A DNA stretch of 64,000 bases from Carex sylvatica (taxonomy: Eukaryota; Streptophyta; Magnoliopsida; Poales; Cyperaceae). Location of the stretch: assembly GCA_964058845.1 (NCBI GenBank), contig CAXKVR010000179.1:10001-74000 (forward strand), in the 5' to 3' direction. Shown piece by piece: positions 50,013 through 61,355 of this stretch; the stretch's first letter is position 1; each line of letters starts with the position of its first letter. Below the pieces are notes generated by a model, which was given only the letters and a program-made list of their open reading frames with translations, ran no database searches and was not told the origin of the DNA. A program made the position numbers and the translations under genes.

Positions 50013-50424
50013 TAATGTTAAAACTTCTAATCTTGTAGAGACAAACGCTACCGAGAGGTTGATTATTGGATAAATTATTTTTTTCTACAATAATGAATAA
50101 ATTAATTGCAAATTGTCTTTGTATGTATTCATGCAATCATATATGTAGTAGCTATGTTGCATGAATACGGGTTCGGGTATCGTATCGGATACGACGATAC
50201 GACAATTTTCAAAAATCTAGGATACGATACGTGTATTATATATAAATTATCTTTTATTATTTTATATATTGCATTTAAATAATCATAAAAAGTTTAATTA
50301 AAAAGATAAATATATCACAAAAGTCTAATTTATTGAATCAAGCTATAAAATATTAAAGGCTAACCTTAAATCCTTAAGTATAGATTAAATAATAAAGTTA
50401 TTGTAATATATCACAAAGCAAACA
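50013..50424. other. AT-rich intergenic DNA with a GATACGATACG cluster
   Basis: At 50160-50240 the phrases CGGGTATCGTATCGGATACG and GATACGATACGTG occur. This resembles the decayed end of a transposon common in plants, but I cannot assign it. Nothing else is recognised. Confidence 0.35.
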
Positions 50425-50531
50425 TCAGTGGAGTGGTTTAAGACTTTGAGTCTCAACTGAGGGAATCCAAGTTCGAATCACACGGATGGCCAACGGTAGA
50501 TCTGTCCATTGGAACCAAATTAGGTCCGATG
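50425..50531 (+). repeat. Possible SINE head (tRNA-like)
   Basis: GTGGAGTGGTTTAAGACTTT and, about 35 bp later, AAGTTCGAATCACA resemble the A and B boxes of an RNA polymerase III promoter, as in tRNA-derived SINEs. No clear 3' tail or target duplication; the third Copia LTR begins right after it. Confidence 0.3.
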
Positions 50532-51580
50532 TGTTGAACTATAGGGGCACCACTAATTGCTTTAAAAATATAAAATAATCGCAATTAAAAGTAAATAGAA
50601 GATTTTAGAGAAATTTGACACGCAGGATGATAACAGAGTTCGGTAAAACAAAGGCTTACGTCTCTGGGGCTTTGCATCCTTTTCTAGGTGCGCCTTTGTA
50701 TTACCCAATACGAAAGGATTACAACTTATGAACCGTTGAGCCCTTACAATCCAAGCGGAAAGTCAATCGGTCAACTTGAAACTAGAACCGACGAGTCCTT
50801 ACAACCAAGAAAAGTCACACGGCCTACTAGAGATGAGAACAAGGTCTCTAAGTTTAAGCTACTCAAACACTCAATAGATCACTCTAATCTAATCTAGCTT
50901 GAGATTAGTGAAGTGGGTTTGAGGTTGTTTGACGGATTTTAAAGTTTTAAGCTCTCACAACAATGGAGTAACTAAAGCTCTCAGAAAATCGCATTTTAGA
51001 AGTTTAGGGTCAGCTAAGATGCTTTGGAAAGAAAGCCCAAACCCCTATTTATAGAGACAGTTCTTTAATGAGCTGTTTAACCTAAAACGTTACCAACCTT
51101 TTAATTCAAAATGCGATTTAGGGTCTTAATTTTCTTATAGCTCAGCTAATCGATCAAAACGTTACCAATGATTTAACACTGTAAAAACTTGATCAAAATG
51201 AGATTTTTGGAAACATGAATTTAATTAAAACGTTACAACGTTTTATAAAACGTCTATAACGTTTGATATTAAATCATGTGTTTGATCAAGCTGTTTCTTA
51301 GCGGTTTCTTATAGATTAAATCATTATAACATTTTATAAACGTTACCAATATTTGTATATTGTTGAAACAACATCAAATGCACTTTACTAAGTTTAAAAT
51401 ATTACAATTTAAAATTTTAATTAGTGTCTTCATAATTTCTTCAGTTCAAGCATTCTATATTGTAATTCCAATTATCTTGAACCTGCATAACTATAAAAAT
51501 ATAAGTAATCGTAAAATTCAATAATTGTATGTTTTGCAAATTAGTCAAATAGACGAAAAAGATTATTGCTACAACCAATA
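50532..51580 (-). repeat. Third Copia LTR (diverged) of a second minus-strand element
   Basis: It matches the LTRs at 18507-19518 and 43169-44189 but is more diverged, especially in its first 60 bp. It spans from TGTTGAACTATAGG to CTACAACCAATA and is followed by a polypurine tract on the minus strand (51581-51595). 51596-51830 matches the 3' internal region of the first Copia element. So this is a 3' LTR of an older relative whose coding part is gone. The stretch 51831-51952 is unassigned. Confidence 0.85.
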
Positions 51581-51952
51581 ATCTCCTCCTTTTGACGATT
51601 TGCAAAACATACAATGCGAGTAAGTGCATAAATCGAATTTTTTTCAATTTGGTTTACCCAATTGTTATTTTGCATGTCTAGCATTTGGTACCAATTTCTC
51701 CACCTTTTGGAAATTGACGAAAGGGAGAAAAATAAGTACATTTCCAAAGTGCTACTTCTCAAAATATGCACTCCCCCTCAATATAGTAAATTATAAATGA
51801 TAAATCACAAGTAATAGAAATTGAGGAGTTAATCTTTCAAAAATACAAGTCATTTTGGCACATTCAATTCAAAAAAAAATTTCAACCAAGAATTGTCAAT
51901 CAAGATTATGACTGATTTAGAGAAAAATATCTATCAGCCTCGTCACAGGGCT

Positions 51953-53420
51953 AAGAGAAACCGCAAGGAAGTCAACGTTGTTAGATGCGTGCAGTTTCAG
52001 GAAAGCAGCCCACTTGAAGTAAAGCTTCATCTACATAAACAAAAGTAAAACTCAAAAGTCGTTACTAACCAAGAGTGAAAACCGTAAAGTTTGATAAAGA
52101 AAGAATTGCTACAGTACAGAGGAGAATCAATTCATGGCATCCAGTAAATTGAGATATAATCACTTAAAAAAATATATAACAAAAACCAATCAGCTCCAAC
52201 AAGTAACAGCCAAGTCAGCTTTAGCTGACTTCTACCGGTCTGGTACACGAAACAGCCACAAGGGGAAGAAATAAGCTGTGCAACAAGAAAAGAAAATGAC
52301 ATATTGTAAAAAAAAAAAAAAATTACAAGCGAAACCGCAAGGAAGTCATGATTGTTGGATGCATGCCGTTCCAAGAAAACAGCCCACTCCAAGAAAATCC
52401 CCATCTACATAAACAAAAGTAAAACTCAAATAACGGTACTAACCAAGAGTGAAGGTTGTGAGATATGACCACTTAAAAGAAAACTATAACAAAGACCTAT
52501 CAGCTCCAACAAGTAACGGCCAAGTCAGCTTTGGCTGACTTCTACCGGTCAGGTACACAAAACAGCCACAAGTAAGGGAAGAACTAAGTAATGCAACAAA
52601 AAAGAAAAGATATATTGTGAAGGAAACTTATCTTACAAGCGAAATCGCAACGAAGTCTTGGCTGTTGAATGCGTGTCGTTCCAAGAAAGCAGCCCACTTC
52701 AAGAAAACCCCCATCTACATAAACAAAAGTAAAACTCAAATACTGGTACTAACCAAGAGTGAAAGTTGTGAGATATGACCACTTAAAAGAAACTATAACA
52801 ATGACCTATCAGCTCCAACAAGTAACGGTCAAGTCAGCTTTGGCTGACTTCTACCGGCCAGGTACACGAAACAGCCACAAGTAACGGGAGAACTAAGTAA
52901 TGCAACAAAAAAGAAAGGATATATTTTGAAGAAAACTAATCTTACAAGCGAAATCATAACGAAGTCTTGGCTGTTGGATGCGTGCCGTTCCAAGAAAGCA
53001 GCCCACTCCAAGAAAATCCCCATCTACATAAACAAAAGTAAAACTCAAATATCGATACTAACCAAGAGTGAAGGTTGTGAGATAAGACCACTTAAAAGAA
53101 AATTATAACAAAGACCTATCAGCTCTAACAAGTAACGGCCAAGTCAGCTTTGGCTGACTTCTACCGGTCAGGTACACGAAACAGCCACAAGTAAGGGAAG
53201 CACTAAATAATGCAACAAAAAAAATGATATATTTTGAAGGAAACTTATCTTACAAGCGAAATCGCAACGAAGTCTTGGCTGTTGGATGCATGTTGTTCCA
53301 AGAAAGCAGCCCAGTCCAAGAAAATCTCCATCTACATAAACAAAAGTAAAACTCAAATATCGGTACTAACCAAGAGTGAAGGTTCTGAGATAAGGCCACT
53401 TAAAAGAAAATTATAACAAA
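51953..53420. repeat. 308-bp tandem repeat array with a hairpin in each unit
   Basis: Units start near 51953 (diverged and longer, about 368 bp), 52321, 52632, 52941 and 53249; the last three start-to-start distances are 308-311 bp. Conserved phrases are CGCAAGGAAGTC/CGCAACGAAGTC, TTCCAAGAAAGCAGCCCAC, CATCTACATAAACAAAAGTA and CAACAAGTAACGGCCAAGTC. The first four units contain AGTCAGCTTTGGCTGACT, a 7-bp stem with a 4-base loop. The fifth unit is cut at 53420 by integrase sequence before reaching the hairpin. It lies upstream of the polypurine tract of the third Copia LTR when read on the minus strand, so it may be internal to that element. No coding sequence. Confidence 0.85.
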
Positions 53421-54180
53421 ATCGCGCAGCAACAAATAAAATCGCGGCTAAGATTCTTCAAGTCGGGTTTTATTGATCAACTTTCTTCAGAGATGATAGG
53501 AATTACATGCAAGCATGCGATAAGTGCCAGCAAATGGGAAATCTTACGCGGCGTTACGAGATACCTCTTAATAGCACATTGGAGGTCGAGTTATTCGATG
53601 TGTGGGGAGTTGACTTCATGAGGCCGTTCCCTAACTCATGCAATCACAAGTCATACTCGTGGCGGTAGACTACGTGTCTAAGTGGGTCGAGGCGATCCCA
53701 AGCCCGACGGCCGATTCTGCGACAGTCAAGCGCCTATTCCAAAAGATGATTTTTTCGAGATTTGGTGTTCCTCGAGTCGTGATTAGTGACGACGGTTCGC
53801 ACTTCATAAACCGGCAATTCAATAGCCTTTTGGCCAAATATGGAGTAAAGTACAAAGTAACTACGCCGTATCACCTGCAGACAAGTGGACAGGTAGAGGT
53901 CTCGAATCGTGAAATTAAGAATATTTTGGAGAAATTGGTGGGCCGCACTAGAAAAGATTGGTCAATAAGGCTAGATGAAACACTTTGGGCATATCGCACA
54001 GCATACAAAACTCCCATCGGTATGACCCCATTTAAATTCATGTACGGAAAGCCATGTCACCTCCCCGTGGAGTTGGAATATAAAGCCTATTGGGCGATAA
54101 AGGCCATTAACTTTGATATGAAGGCTGCGGTGAGAAAAAAAATTAGACTTACACGAACTTTAAGTTTAATAAAAGTCTAG
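53421..54180 (+). pseudogene. Orphan Gypsy integrase fragment
   Basis: It begins inside the integrase zinc finger (KIAAKILQVG, then QACDKCQQMGNLTRR), continues through ELFDVWGVDFM, shifts frame near 53650, and stays open to 54180 with [39 protein letters not shown] and [20 protein letters not shown]. The catalytic D, D and E are all present. It is of the Athila type (compare 31020-31690). It stops where the C-terminal domain should begin. No RT or LTR accompanies it. It could be a piece of the region missing from the element at 44190-48400, but I cannot show that. Confidence 0.88.
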
Positions 54181-54467
54181 CAATTTCTTTATTAACAAGT
54201 ATTTTTTTTAAAATTATATTATAATATGAAATATTTCTTTATTAATAATATTTTTAAGTTATTATAAAATCTGAAATTATTCTTTTTATTAGATATGTTT
54301 TCTTTATTTGCAGGAATCACAAAAGGGTTAATAATAATAAAGATATATAATTATTATCATTTTTGATAAAATACTTTATTACTTTTCATTTGGTACCACA
54401 CCACGCCTCTTTATTTCTTAATTTTTGAATTTGGCCTATTTAATTTCTACTTTATTCGGCTATTTTT
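54181..54467. other. AT-rich DNA
   Basis: Between the integrase fragment and the foldback element. Repeated phrases such as TTTCTTTATTAA; no feature recognised. Confidence 0.4.
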
Positions 54468-55492
54468 ATTAATACCCTGAAAAAAAAAGAAAACTTTAAA
54501 AATGCTCCTGCCATCTATTTTTTTTTTCAAAACTGGATCTAGGCCGCTTGGGGTCTGGACGGTCCTCTTTTTTTTTTCTTTTTTAGAGATCTTAATATTT
54601 TTTATTTAAATAATTTTGTGAAGAAAAAGTTTTCTTGTTTAGAGTGTATGCCAAAAAATAACACATTTTGATATATTTATGAAGTGATGTCGTAACTCTT
54701 TATAACTTTGATTTGATTTGTCAATTGGATATCACAAGTCTAAAGATAACATTAATTAAGGACTTGGCATGGATTCTAAAAAAATTATTTTATTTAAATA
54801 TACATAAGAAAATATAGTTAGATTGCCTCAATGTTGTCAATTCTTTTTTTTTTAGAGAATAATTAGATTATTTAATTACGGTCAACATATACTATTTTCT
54901 CAGAGATAGGCAAAGAACACAATAAATAGTAAATATATTTTAAAATAATTATATGGATAATTCTTGAATAATCTCTAAGGAAAGACTAAACAAAATACCG
55001 ATCGTTGTATACCTACCATCAAATGAAAACTTAAACTGAATTTTTGAAGTACTAAACGGTGTTTTTTTTAATTTTGATGCTTCGCATGCTTGGGGGTGAC
55101 CTCTGGGGCGATATTCGGATCCGTCTCGACCCCTCCCTTTTTGAAAAGTAGTCATATGCCCAAATTCGACTTTCCTAGCCAAAGTTATGGTTGTTTAAAG
55201 TATTTTTGGAAGCTAAACTTTGAAAATTCATAACTAACTGTAGAAAAATCCAAATAAATTGAAATTTATATCAGTTCTGTGTATTTTTGAATGCTTTACA
55301 TGCTGGTGTAATCACTTTTGCAGTTTGGTGCCTGTATCAATCTATACTTGCTAATTTACTAGTAAAAGTTAAATGTCGCATGCACCGCATTTGCTGCTGC
55401 CGCATGGGCTATGTATATATGTATATATGTATAATATATGTATAATATAACATAATATATGTATAATATATGTATATGCATATATAATATAA

Positions 55493-55868
55493 GAGGAGGG
55501 ATCCAATTATAATTTTTTTGGTGACACCGAATTACACTCTTCATTTTTAAAGTTTTCATATTCCAAACAGTCGATCCAAACCGTTTAATTTGATGGAATG
55601 TTAAAATGTACTTGCAGATCAAATTTTTATATTTTTCAAAAAAAATTTACTATTTATTAAGTATTTAACAAAATTGCTATATTTAGATCGTTGAATTTTT
55701 ATACCCATCTTAATAAATAGTAAAAAAATTCAGAAAATTATAAAATTTGATCTGCAAGCACATTTTAACATATCCATCAAGTCGAACAGTTTGGATCGGC
55801 TGTTTGGATTTTGTAAATATAGGGTGTAATCCGATGTCACCAAAAAAGATGTAATTAGATCCCTCCTC
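55493..55868. mobile_element. Foldback MITE 1 nested in the loop
   Basis: 376 bp; GAGGAGGGATCCAATTATAA at the left end is mirrored by ATGTAATTAGATCCCTCCTC at the right. The inverted repeat extends nearly to the centre (TTACTATTTATTAAG versus CTTAATAAATAGTAAA). TA-rich flanks make the target duplication unclear. Confidence 0.85.
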
Positions 55869-55909
55869 ATAATATAATACATGTATATATATGAATATAT
55901 ATGTATATG

Positions 55910-56308
55910 GAGGTTGGCTACTATGCTTATAACTCATTTTTGTGTTTCCAATATCCAAATGATCGATCTGAACCGTTAGATGTGATATATATATTGAAAT
56001 GTACTTGGAGACAAAATTTTACATTTTTCTGAATTTGTTTACTATTTATTAAGCCAATTTGAAATTTTCTGATCCAACGGTGGCTTCTAATTTTACTGTT
56101 TTGTTAAGACACCGTTGGATCAACAATTTTCAAAGTGGCTTAATAAATAGTAAAAAAATTCAAAAAAATATAAAATTTTGTCTCCAAGAACATATTAATA
56201 TGTAGAACAAGATGAACAGTTCCGATCGACCATTTGGACATTACAAATACAAAAATGAGTTATAAGCATATGTGGGGATATGCTTATATAAGCACAGTAG
56301 CCAACCTC
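55910..56308. mobile_element. Foldback MITE 2 nested in the loop
   Basis: 399 bp; GAGGTTGGCTACTATGCTTA at the left is mirrored by TAAGCACAGTAGCCAACCTC at the right. Flanked by TATGTATATG on both sides (55900-55909 and 56309-56318), a possible 10-bp target duplication, although the area is TA-rich. The interior shares TTTACTATTTATTAAG and AAATAGTAAAAAAATTCA with MITE 1, so the two are related. Long arms and a 9-10 bp duplication would fit a Mutator-type element. Confidence 0.8.
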
Positions 56309-56766
56309 TATGTATATGTATATATGTATATGTATATCATTGAGGCAATCTAACTATATTTTCTTGTGTATATTTGAATAAAATTATTTTGCTATCTTTA
56401 GACTTGTTAATTAGTGCTATATTTAAACTTGTGATATCCAACTGACAAATCAAATCAAAGTTATAAAGAGTTACAACATCACTTCATAAATATATCAAAT
56501 GTCTTATTTTTTGGCATACACTCTAAACAAGAAAAAAATTTCTTCACAAAATTATTTAAATAAAAATATTAAGATCTTTAAAAAAAAAAAAAAAAAAGGA
56601 CCGCCCGGACCCCAGGCGGTCTGGTCTCTAGTGGATCGCCCCTGACCCGGGCGGTCTGCTAGAGGATCTGGACCGTCCGTAGGCCTGACAGTCGGGGCAG
56701 TTTTGAAAAAAAACAAATAGCAGAGACATTTAATTTTTTTTTTTGAGGATATTAATAAAAATGGTC

Positions 56767-57465
56767 GTACTTTATTTGCTCTCTAGCTCAGTCCATTGTG
56801 TTCATCAATTTTAAATTAAAAAAATTTAAATAGTAAGTGGCCAGCATGCATTAAATCCTTTTCTAATATGCGTGGCAAACATGCCAATTAATGCCTAGCC
56901 GTGCAAAAAATAAAATAAAATAAAAATGATCGAGCCGTAGATTTTTTCATTTCGGTCCGTGGATTTTTTCCATGATTTCGAATTTAATTTTGGATCGTAA
57001 ATTTTTTTACAGTTCCGAATTAAAATTCGGTACCGTGAATTTTTTCCACAGTTTGAGTATTTTTAAATTTTTTTTAAATCCTGGTTATTTTTATTAAAAT
57101 ATTTTTAAAAACGGATAAAAATAAAAATGTCGGTCGAAACGGAGAGGGAAGCTTCTGAGCTTGCTAAAGGTGCTACACAAGCAAAATAAAATCCTTGAGT
57201 TGAGTTGTTGAGCAACTTAGAGAGGAGAGAGAGAGAGCGCGGGAGAGAAGGACTTACATGGAGCACCGATGAGACAACAGGCATTGTGGCGATCACGGTG
57301 GTAGCAGCAGCTAGAGGATGAACGGAGAGGAGAAAGAGAAGGTGATCACTCTTGGCGTTCAGTGAACTTTCTCGGCGTTCAGTTTCCCAACTCGCCGGAG
57401 CACCGGCTGATCGAAATATATCACGCGCGCTCTCTCTCTCTCTCTCTCTTCTCTCTTTCTTACGC
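56767..57465. other. Intergenic DNA with complementary GA and CT tracts
   Basis: A GA-rich tract at 57217-57250 (GAGAGAGAGAGCGCGGGAGAG) and a CT-rich tract at 57423-57462 (GCGCGCTCTCTCTCTCTC) are complementary and could pair over about 200 bp. A 120-codon minus-strand frame (57467-57105) runs through it but is low-complexity and matches nothing I know. The tract could be a remnant of a gene leader. Confidence 0.4.
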
Positions 57466-58279
57466 AATGTTATCAGAATTAGACTGGACGTCGACCCGGT
57501 AAAGCTTCAGTTTGATAGTTCACTAGTCGGACCGATAATTCAACCAGTTTAACTCCTAATTTTTTAAATACTTGCATATTTATTTATAAGATATAAATAT
57601 TATTATAAATAATTATGTTTTATGTAATAAAATTTTCAATATACATATTGTGTTAATATACTATAAAAATAAATTTATATATTAGAAATAATAATTTTTT
57701 ATTAGAAAATAATATATTTATTGTAGCTCAAATATAATATTTATTCTTAGAATTAATAAAATAATTAAATAAAATATTATGAAATATTTTTTTTCATCAA
57801 AGAAATTTTATAACTACATAGAAATTCCTTAGTTTTTGTGATCAAGTGAACCTCTAATGATCCATATTAAAATTAATATTTGGTTTATAAAAAAATAATA
57901 TTGCAACAAATGTTGAATTATTCTCAAACACATAATTATTTACAAAAGTATATTACAAAATATAAATGATTACACAGAGTTAGCCACATAATAATACATA
58001 TTGATTCTTCTTTTTCTCCTAAAAAGTTACTCCCTTCTTCCTCAAAAGTTGTTTCTTTCCATTTAAAATTGAGAATAGATGACAGTGAACACAAACCAAT
58101 ACAAAATCATTTTTGTTTTTTGTTTTTACTCCGGTTTTTTATATAAAACCAACCGGTTTAATTAAATATATCCGGTTCTATTACATATCCGATTCAAATA
58201 GCGAATCAAACCGTAAACCTGTCTGATTCTAGTTTATTATGGCCGAATTGACCGGTCCAGTCCGGTCTTAATAACAGTG
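57466..58279. mobile_element. Possible terminal-inverted-repeat element
   Basis: The left end TGTTATCAGAATTAGACTGG and the right end, read on the minus strand, TGTTATTAAGACCGGACTGG are similar, with further CCGGT-rich phrases just inside both ends. The interior is AT-rich without coding sequence. The target duplication is unclear. The terminus resembles a common plant element type with CCGGTCCGGT ends. Confidence 0.45.
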
Positions 58280-58622
58280 TTCTTACGGGAAGGGAACGGT
58301 GAAAATAGGAAAGAGAAAAAAAAAAGGTCTTTTATCGGGGAAGAGAATAAAGTCGGTGCCTAGCATGTTTCTTATTAGGAGAAGTGAAAGTTTTGAGATA
58401 GTTGATGATAGTAGAGAGCGCGTTTCTTATTGGTTGTAGAAGAGGGGGGTAATATTTCATTGTATTTGACTGTAGCGTTTTGTGAAAAAGAGAGATGGTG
58501 GGTGCTTTTTGTTGTTTTTCACGATCTGATTTTCACTAAATATGAATTTCTAACAACAGACAGCATATGTATAAAAGCCCAATTTACTGATCAATGGTCA
58601 GGATTAACTGACGGATGACTGA

Positions 58623-58688
58623 GATGTCGTTTAGATAGATGAGCTCGGGCACTCGGATGTCGTTTAGATAGATGAGCTCGGGCACTCG
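58623..58688 (+). repeat. Perfect 33-bp tandem duplication
   Basis: GATGTCGTTTAGATAGATGA followed by GCTCGGGCACTCG occurs twice back to back (58623-58655, 58656-58688) with no difference. It lies about 450 bp past the ING1-like stop codon. Confidence 0.95.
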
Positions 58689-59140
58689 GATAATTTATGT
58701 GTGCATTTAGTAGTAAAGGATAAAGCAGGTATAGCCAGAAGAGATTATGTGTTACCTCTTGACTGCCAATTCAAGTTGCAAGCAAGGGATGTGATACCAA
58801 GATTACAAGGGCATATATATAAAAGGAGAAGTTATCTTGAGGATGAAAGTGCATGTCCTTGCATAGTAAAATCAGGTTCCAAAACCCTCAGAATTAACAA
58901 AAGTAGGATACAACAATTATTCAAATCCAATAACCGTAGAATATTTAATCAAAGAGAGAATTTACACAACCATATCACCTGCACTTGGCAATGGAAAGAT
59001 TCTAATAAAACTACCTAAGACATCATAACCAAGATCCTCATTCGTTGAACAGAGCTACAAAATGTTTGCTACATTTAGTTCTCACTAAACTCTAAAAGCT
59101 GCTGTTAACTGGAGTAGGAGATGTGCCTAACATAGAAGTG
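58689..59140 (-). other. Downstream flank and probable 3' UTR of the ING1-like gene
   Basis: No recognisable protein. A 105-codon plus-strand frame (58701-59018) has no known match I can recall and overlaps the probable 3' UTR. The gene's transcript likely ends in here, but I cannot place the polyadenylation site. Confidence 0.4.
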
Positions 59141-61355
59141 TCATTTTGCAGAGCCTTTCTTGCGCTTTAGCAATGTAGCACAGTCATTACAGTACCATTT
59201 CCCCTTAGGATGTTCCTTTAACCCAACACATCCAAAATGAAACCATTCTATCTTGCACTGGAGATGAAAGAGGATATAAAAATAGGTTAAAAACTACTTT
59301 ACAAATGAGAAAATTAGATTAAAAACTGTTTTTCCAAAATATATAAAACCTTTACATACATTAGCATTGTCGCATGCGACCATCTCCCCGTAGCTAATTT
59401 GATTGCACAAACAGTACGTGGGTTCATTTGGGTCCACTGGCAGCTCTAGATCGATTGGTGGTACCACTGGCTCAGCAGCTAATCGTGATCTGACATCACA
59501 TAGCAAAAGAAAAATCAATAATACGACTTCACATCAAATGGTTGCTATACCCTAGGAAATGTGAGAAAATGGAAAGAAATGGTACTTTTTCCTGCCCCCT
59601 CTACCCCTTTCTCCACTCCTTCCAAACTTCTGACCCGCATTAGCAGTATTTGGTGTACTGGGACCTATACCAGTACCAGGGCTAGCAGCAGCTGCAGCTG
59701 CTGATGCTAGTTCTAGTTGTTTCTCTGTTTATGGCAAGGGAAAACAGTTACTAATAAAAAAAATACAATGTGAGTGTGCAAATTTTTTATCTAAGTTTAG
59801 ATAATAATAGAGAACAAGAGAAAGGTTGCCTTGTTGAATTTCTGCCAGTTTCCTCATGTACAGATCAAGCTGTTGGATGTGAGCATCAACCTATAGAAAT
59901 GAAAGCTTTGGTTCACTAATTCATGTGTAACCCTCAAAAATTAGGGATAGCAAATATGACCTCTAGTACATGATAAATGCCGCCAGTCCCCGTTCCCTAT
60001 TTTAGTTATTTGTATAGAGCATGCAAGAAAGGACATTCTAAATACCATGTCATAAGCCTGAGTGGCCAAAGCAACCTTTTCATCTGCAATTCTAACACAA
60101 TGACTTTGCTCCTCAAGAGCATCCTCAGAAAATTTGATTTTTGACGGGTCAGATGTAATTGGGATCCTCCCCGATTGGACTCCAAGCCTAAATTCCACTA
60201 GTTCTTGCTCGCACCTTTGTTCATTCTGTGTCTGTACACCTGTGTAAATAATAAGAAATATAATGGAACTAGGCCAAGCACTGCAATACTATACCATAAG
60301 ATATGTAAATACTGGTATGATTGCAAGATCCCTATGGACTTAGCAGCATTGGTTTCCAGTATTACTGATACAGAAACAATCAGACTAGGACCTTGTGAAT
60401 TTACCAGTAGAGTAGTATAGTACCACACTACCACCATTACCAGCCTGTGATACCAGTAGATGCCTGCCAGTTTTACTAATAGTGGCACTTAACAACAAGG
60501 CACAATCAGATTAGGACCCGGTACAGTTTACCAGGATGGTGTACCTGACAGAATTACTGATACTGGTATGCAACAGCAAGACATGGTAAAGTGGAAATCA
60601 CCTTTCATGGTCTTACAACACAAGATAAAAAATGGCAACAAAAATCAATATACATGTTTTACAGAACTTAAGATGCCAAAGTAACTTAAATTGCAATACA
60701 AAAAAATAATAATAAATCAAGAATACGGTTATATATATCTTTCAATCTTTCTTTTTTCTGAAGCTTAACCTAAACATAGTTACTTACGGTGCAAACTATT
60801 ATCAAGATCTCGCATGAGCTTATAATTTCGCTCGAGCATACCGGGCAAGGTTTCAAGGCCTGAAAAATGAAACAGTCATTAAAAAAAATGAACAATATCA
60901 TACATTGAGCCGCAGTTATCCTGCATACCAGTATGTAATAAGATGCAATTAGGTCACATCAAGAATACAACATCCTACCAAAATTAGAATCTAAAATCAA
61001 ATATCAATTGAATAATACTGAAAAAAGAGAAATATTAATAAAAAAGAAAGAAAAAGAATAAAGAGTCCTTAGTTAATAAAACTATAAAGGAAATTGACTC
61101 AAGAACAAAGTTGGTTGGAAGCTCCATTGCAGAGTTTGGGCCTAACCATGAATAGATAAGATATGGGAACGATGGAACCTGTGACTATTTAGAACTTTAT
61201 TAAAAAAAATTATAATCTAAACCAGCAATTGAAAGCTCCAGCCATGAAATTTAAGAGCGCACACAAACACCGAGAGAGAAAGACGCAAAAATGGAAGGGG
61301 GGGAAGAGAGGGGGGCAGTATTATTACTCGCGACAAATTCCTCGATGAAGCCCAT
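59141..61355 (-). CDS. ING1: ING1-like PHD finger protein, seven coding exons
   Basis: Member of the inhibitor-of-growth family: nuclear chromatin readers that bind histone H3 trimethylated on Lys4 through a PHD finger and recruit histone acetyltransferase or deacetylase complexes. Coding exons on the minus strand: 61328-61355, 60788-60859, 60046-60239, 59830-59890, 59586-59724, 59360-59489, 59141-59257, 741 bp in total, about 246 residues; the start is the ATG at 61355 ([10 protein letters not shown]). The ING N-terminal helical domain spans residues 1-120 ([72 protein letters not shown]). A Gly/Arg basic segment GRGGRKKSR follows. The PHD finger [55 protein letters not shown] has the full C4HC3 set. 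All splice sites are GT-AG except the donor after 59830, which reads AAG|GCAACC (GC-AG). Exon phases join without a break. Plant ING1 is the nearest relative. Confidence 0.92.

Larger units (their letters stand above)
54468..56766. mobile_element. Foldback element with long inverted arms
   Basis: The left arm (about 54468-54833) and the right arm (about 56338-56766) are inverted copies: GATTGCCTCAATG ends the left arm and CATTGAGGCAATC opens the right. Further matches are AGAGTGTATGCCAAAAAATA and GAAGTGATGTCGTAACTCTT against their complements. By eye the arms agree over most positions. The right arm has an extra GC-rich block (56598-56700, GGACCGCCCGGACCCCAGGC) of which the left keeps only a short part (54540-54570). 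The loop holds two other foldback elements. No coding sequence, so non-autonomous. Exact ends and target duplication were not determined. Confidence 0.75.

Noticed and set aside
50425..50500. A functional tRNA gene
   Set aside because: Only weak A- and B-box-like phrases; I cannot fold a cloverleaf. Kept as a possible SINE head.
57105..57467. 120-codon minus-strand frame with an Arg/Glu-rich start
   Set aside because: It is driven by GA and CT tracts. No motif and no splice signals that would make it a credible gene.
58701..59018. 105-codon plus-strand frame downstream of ING1
   Set aside because: No motif recognised and it overlaps the probable 3' UTR of ING1 in antisense.
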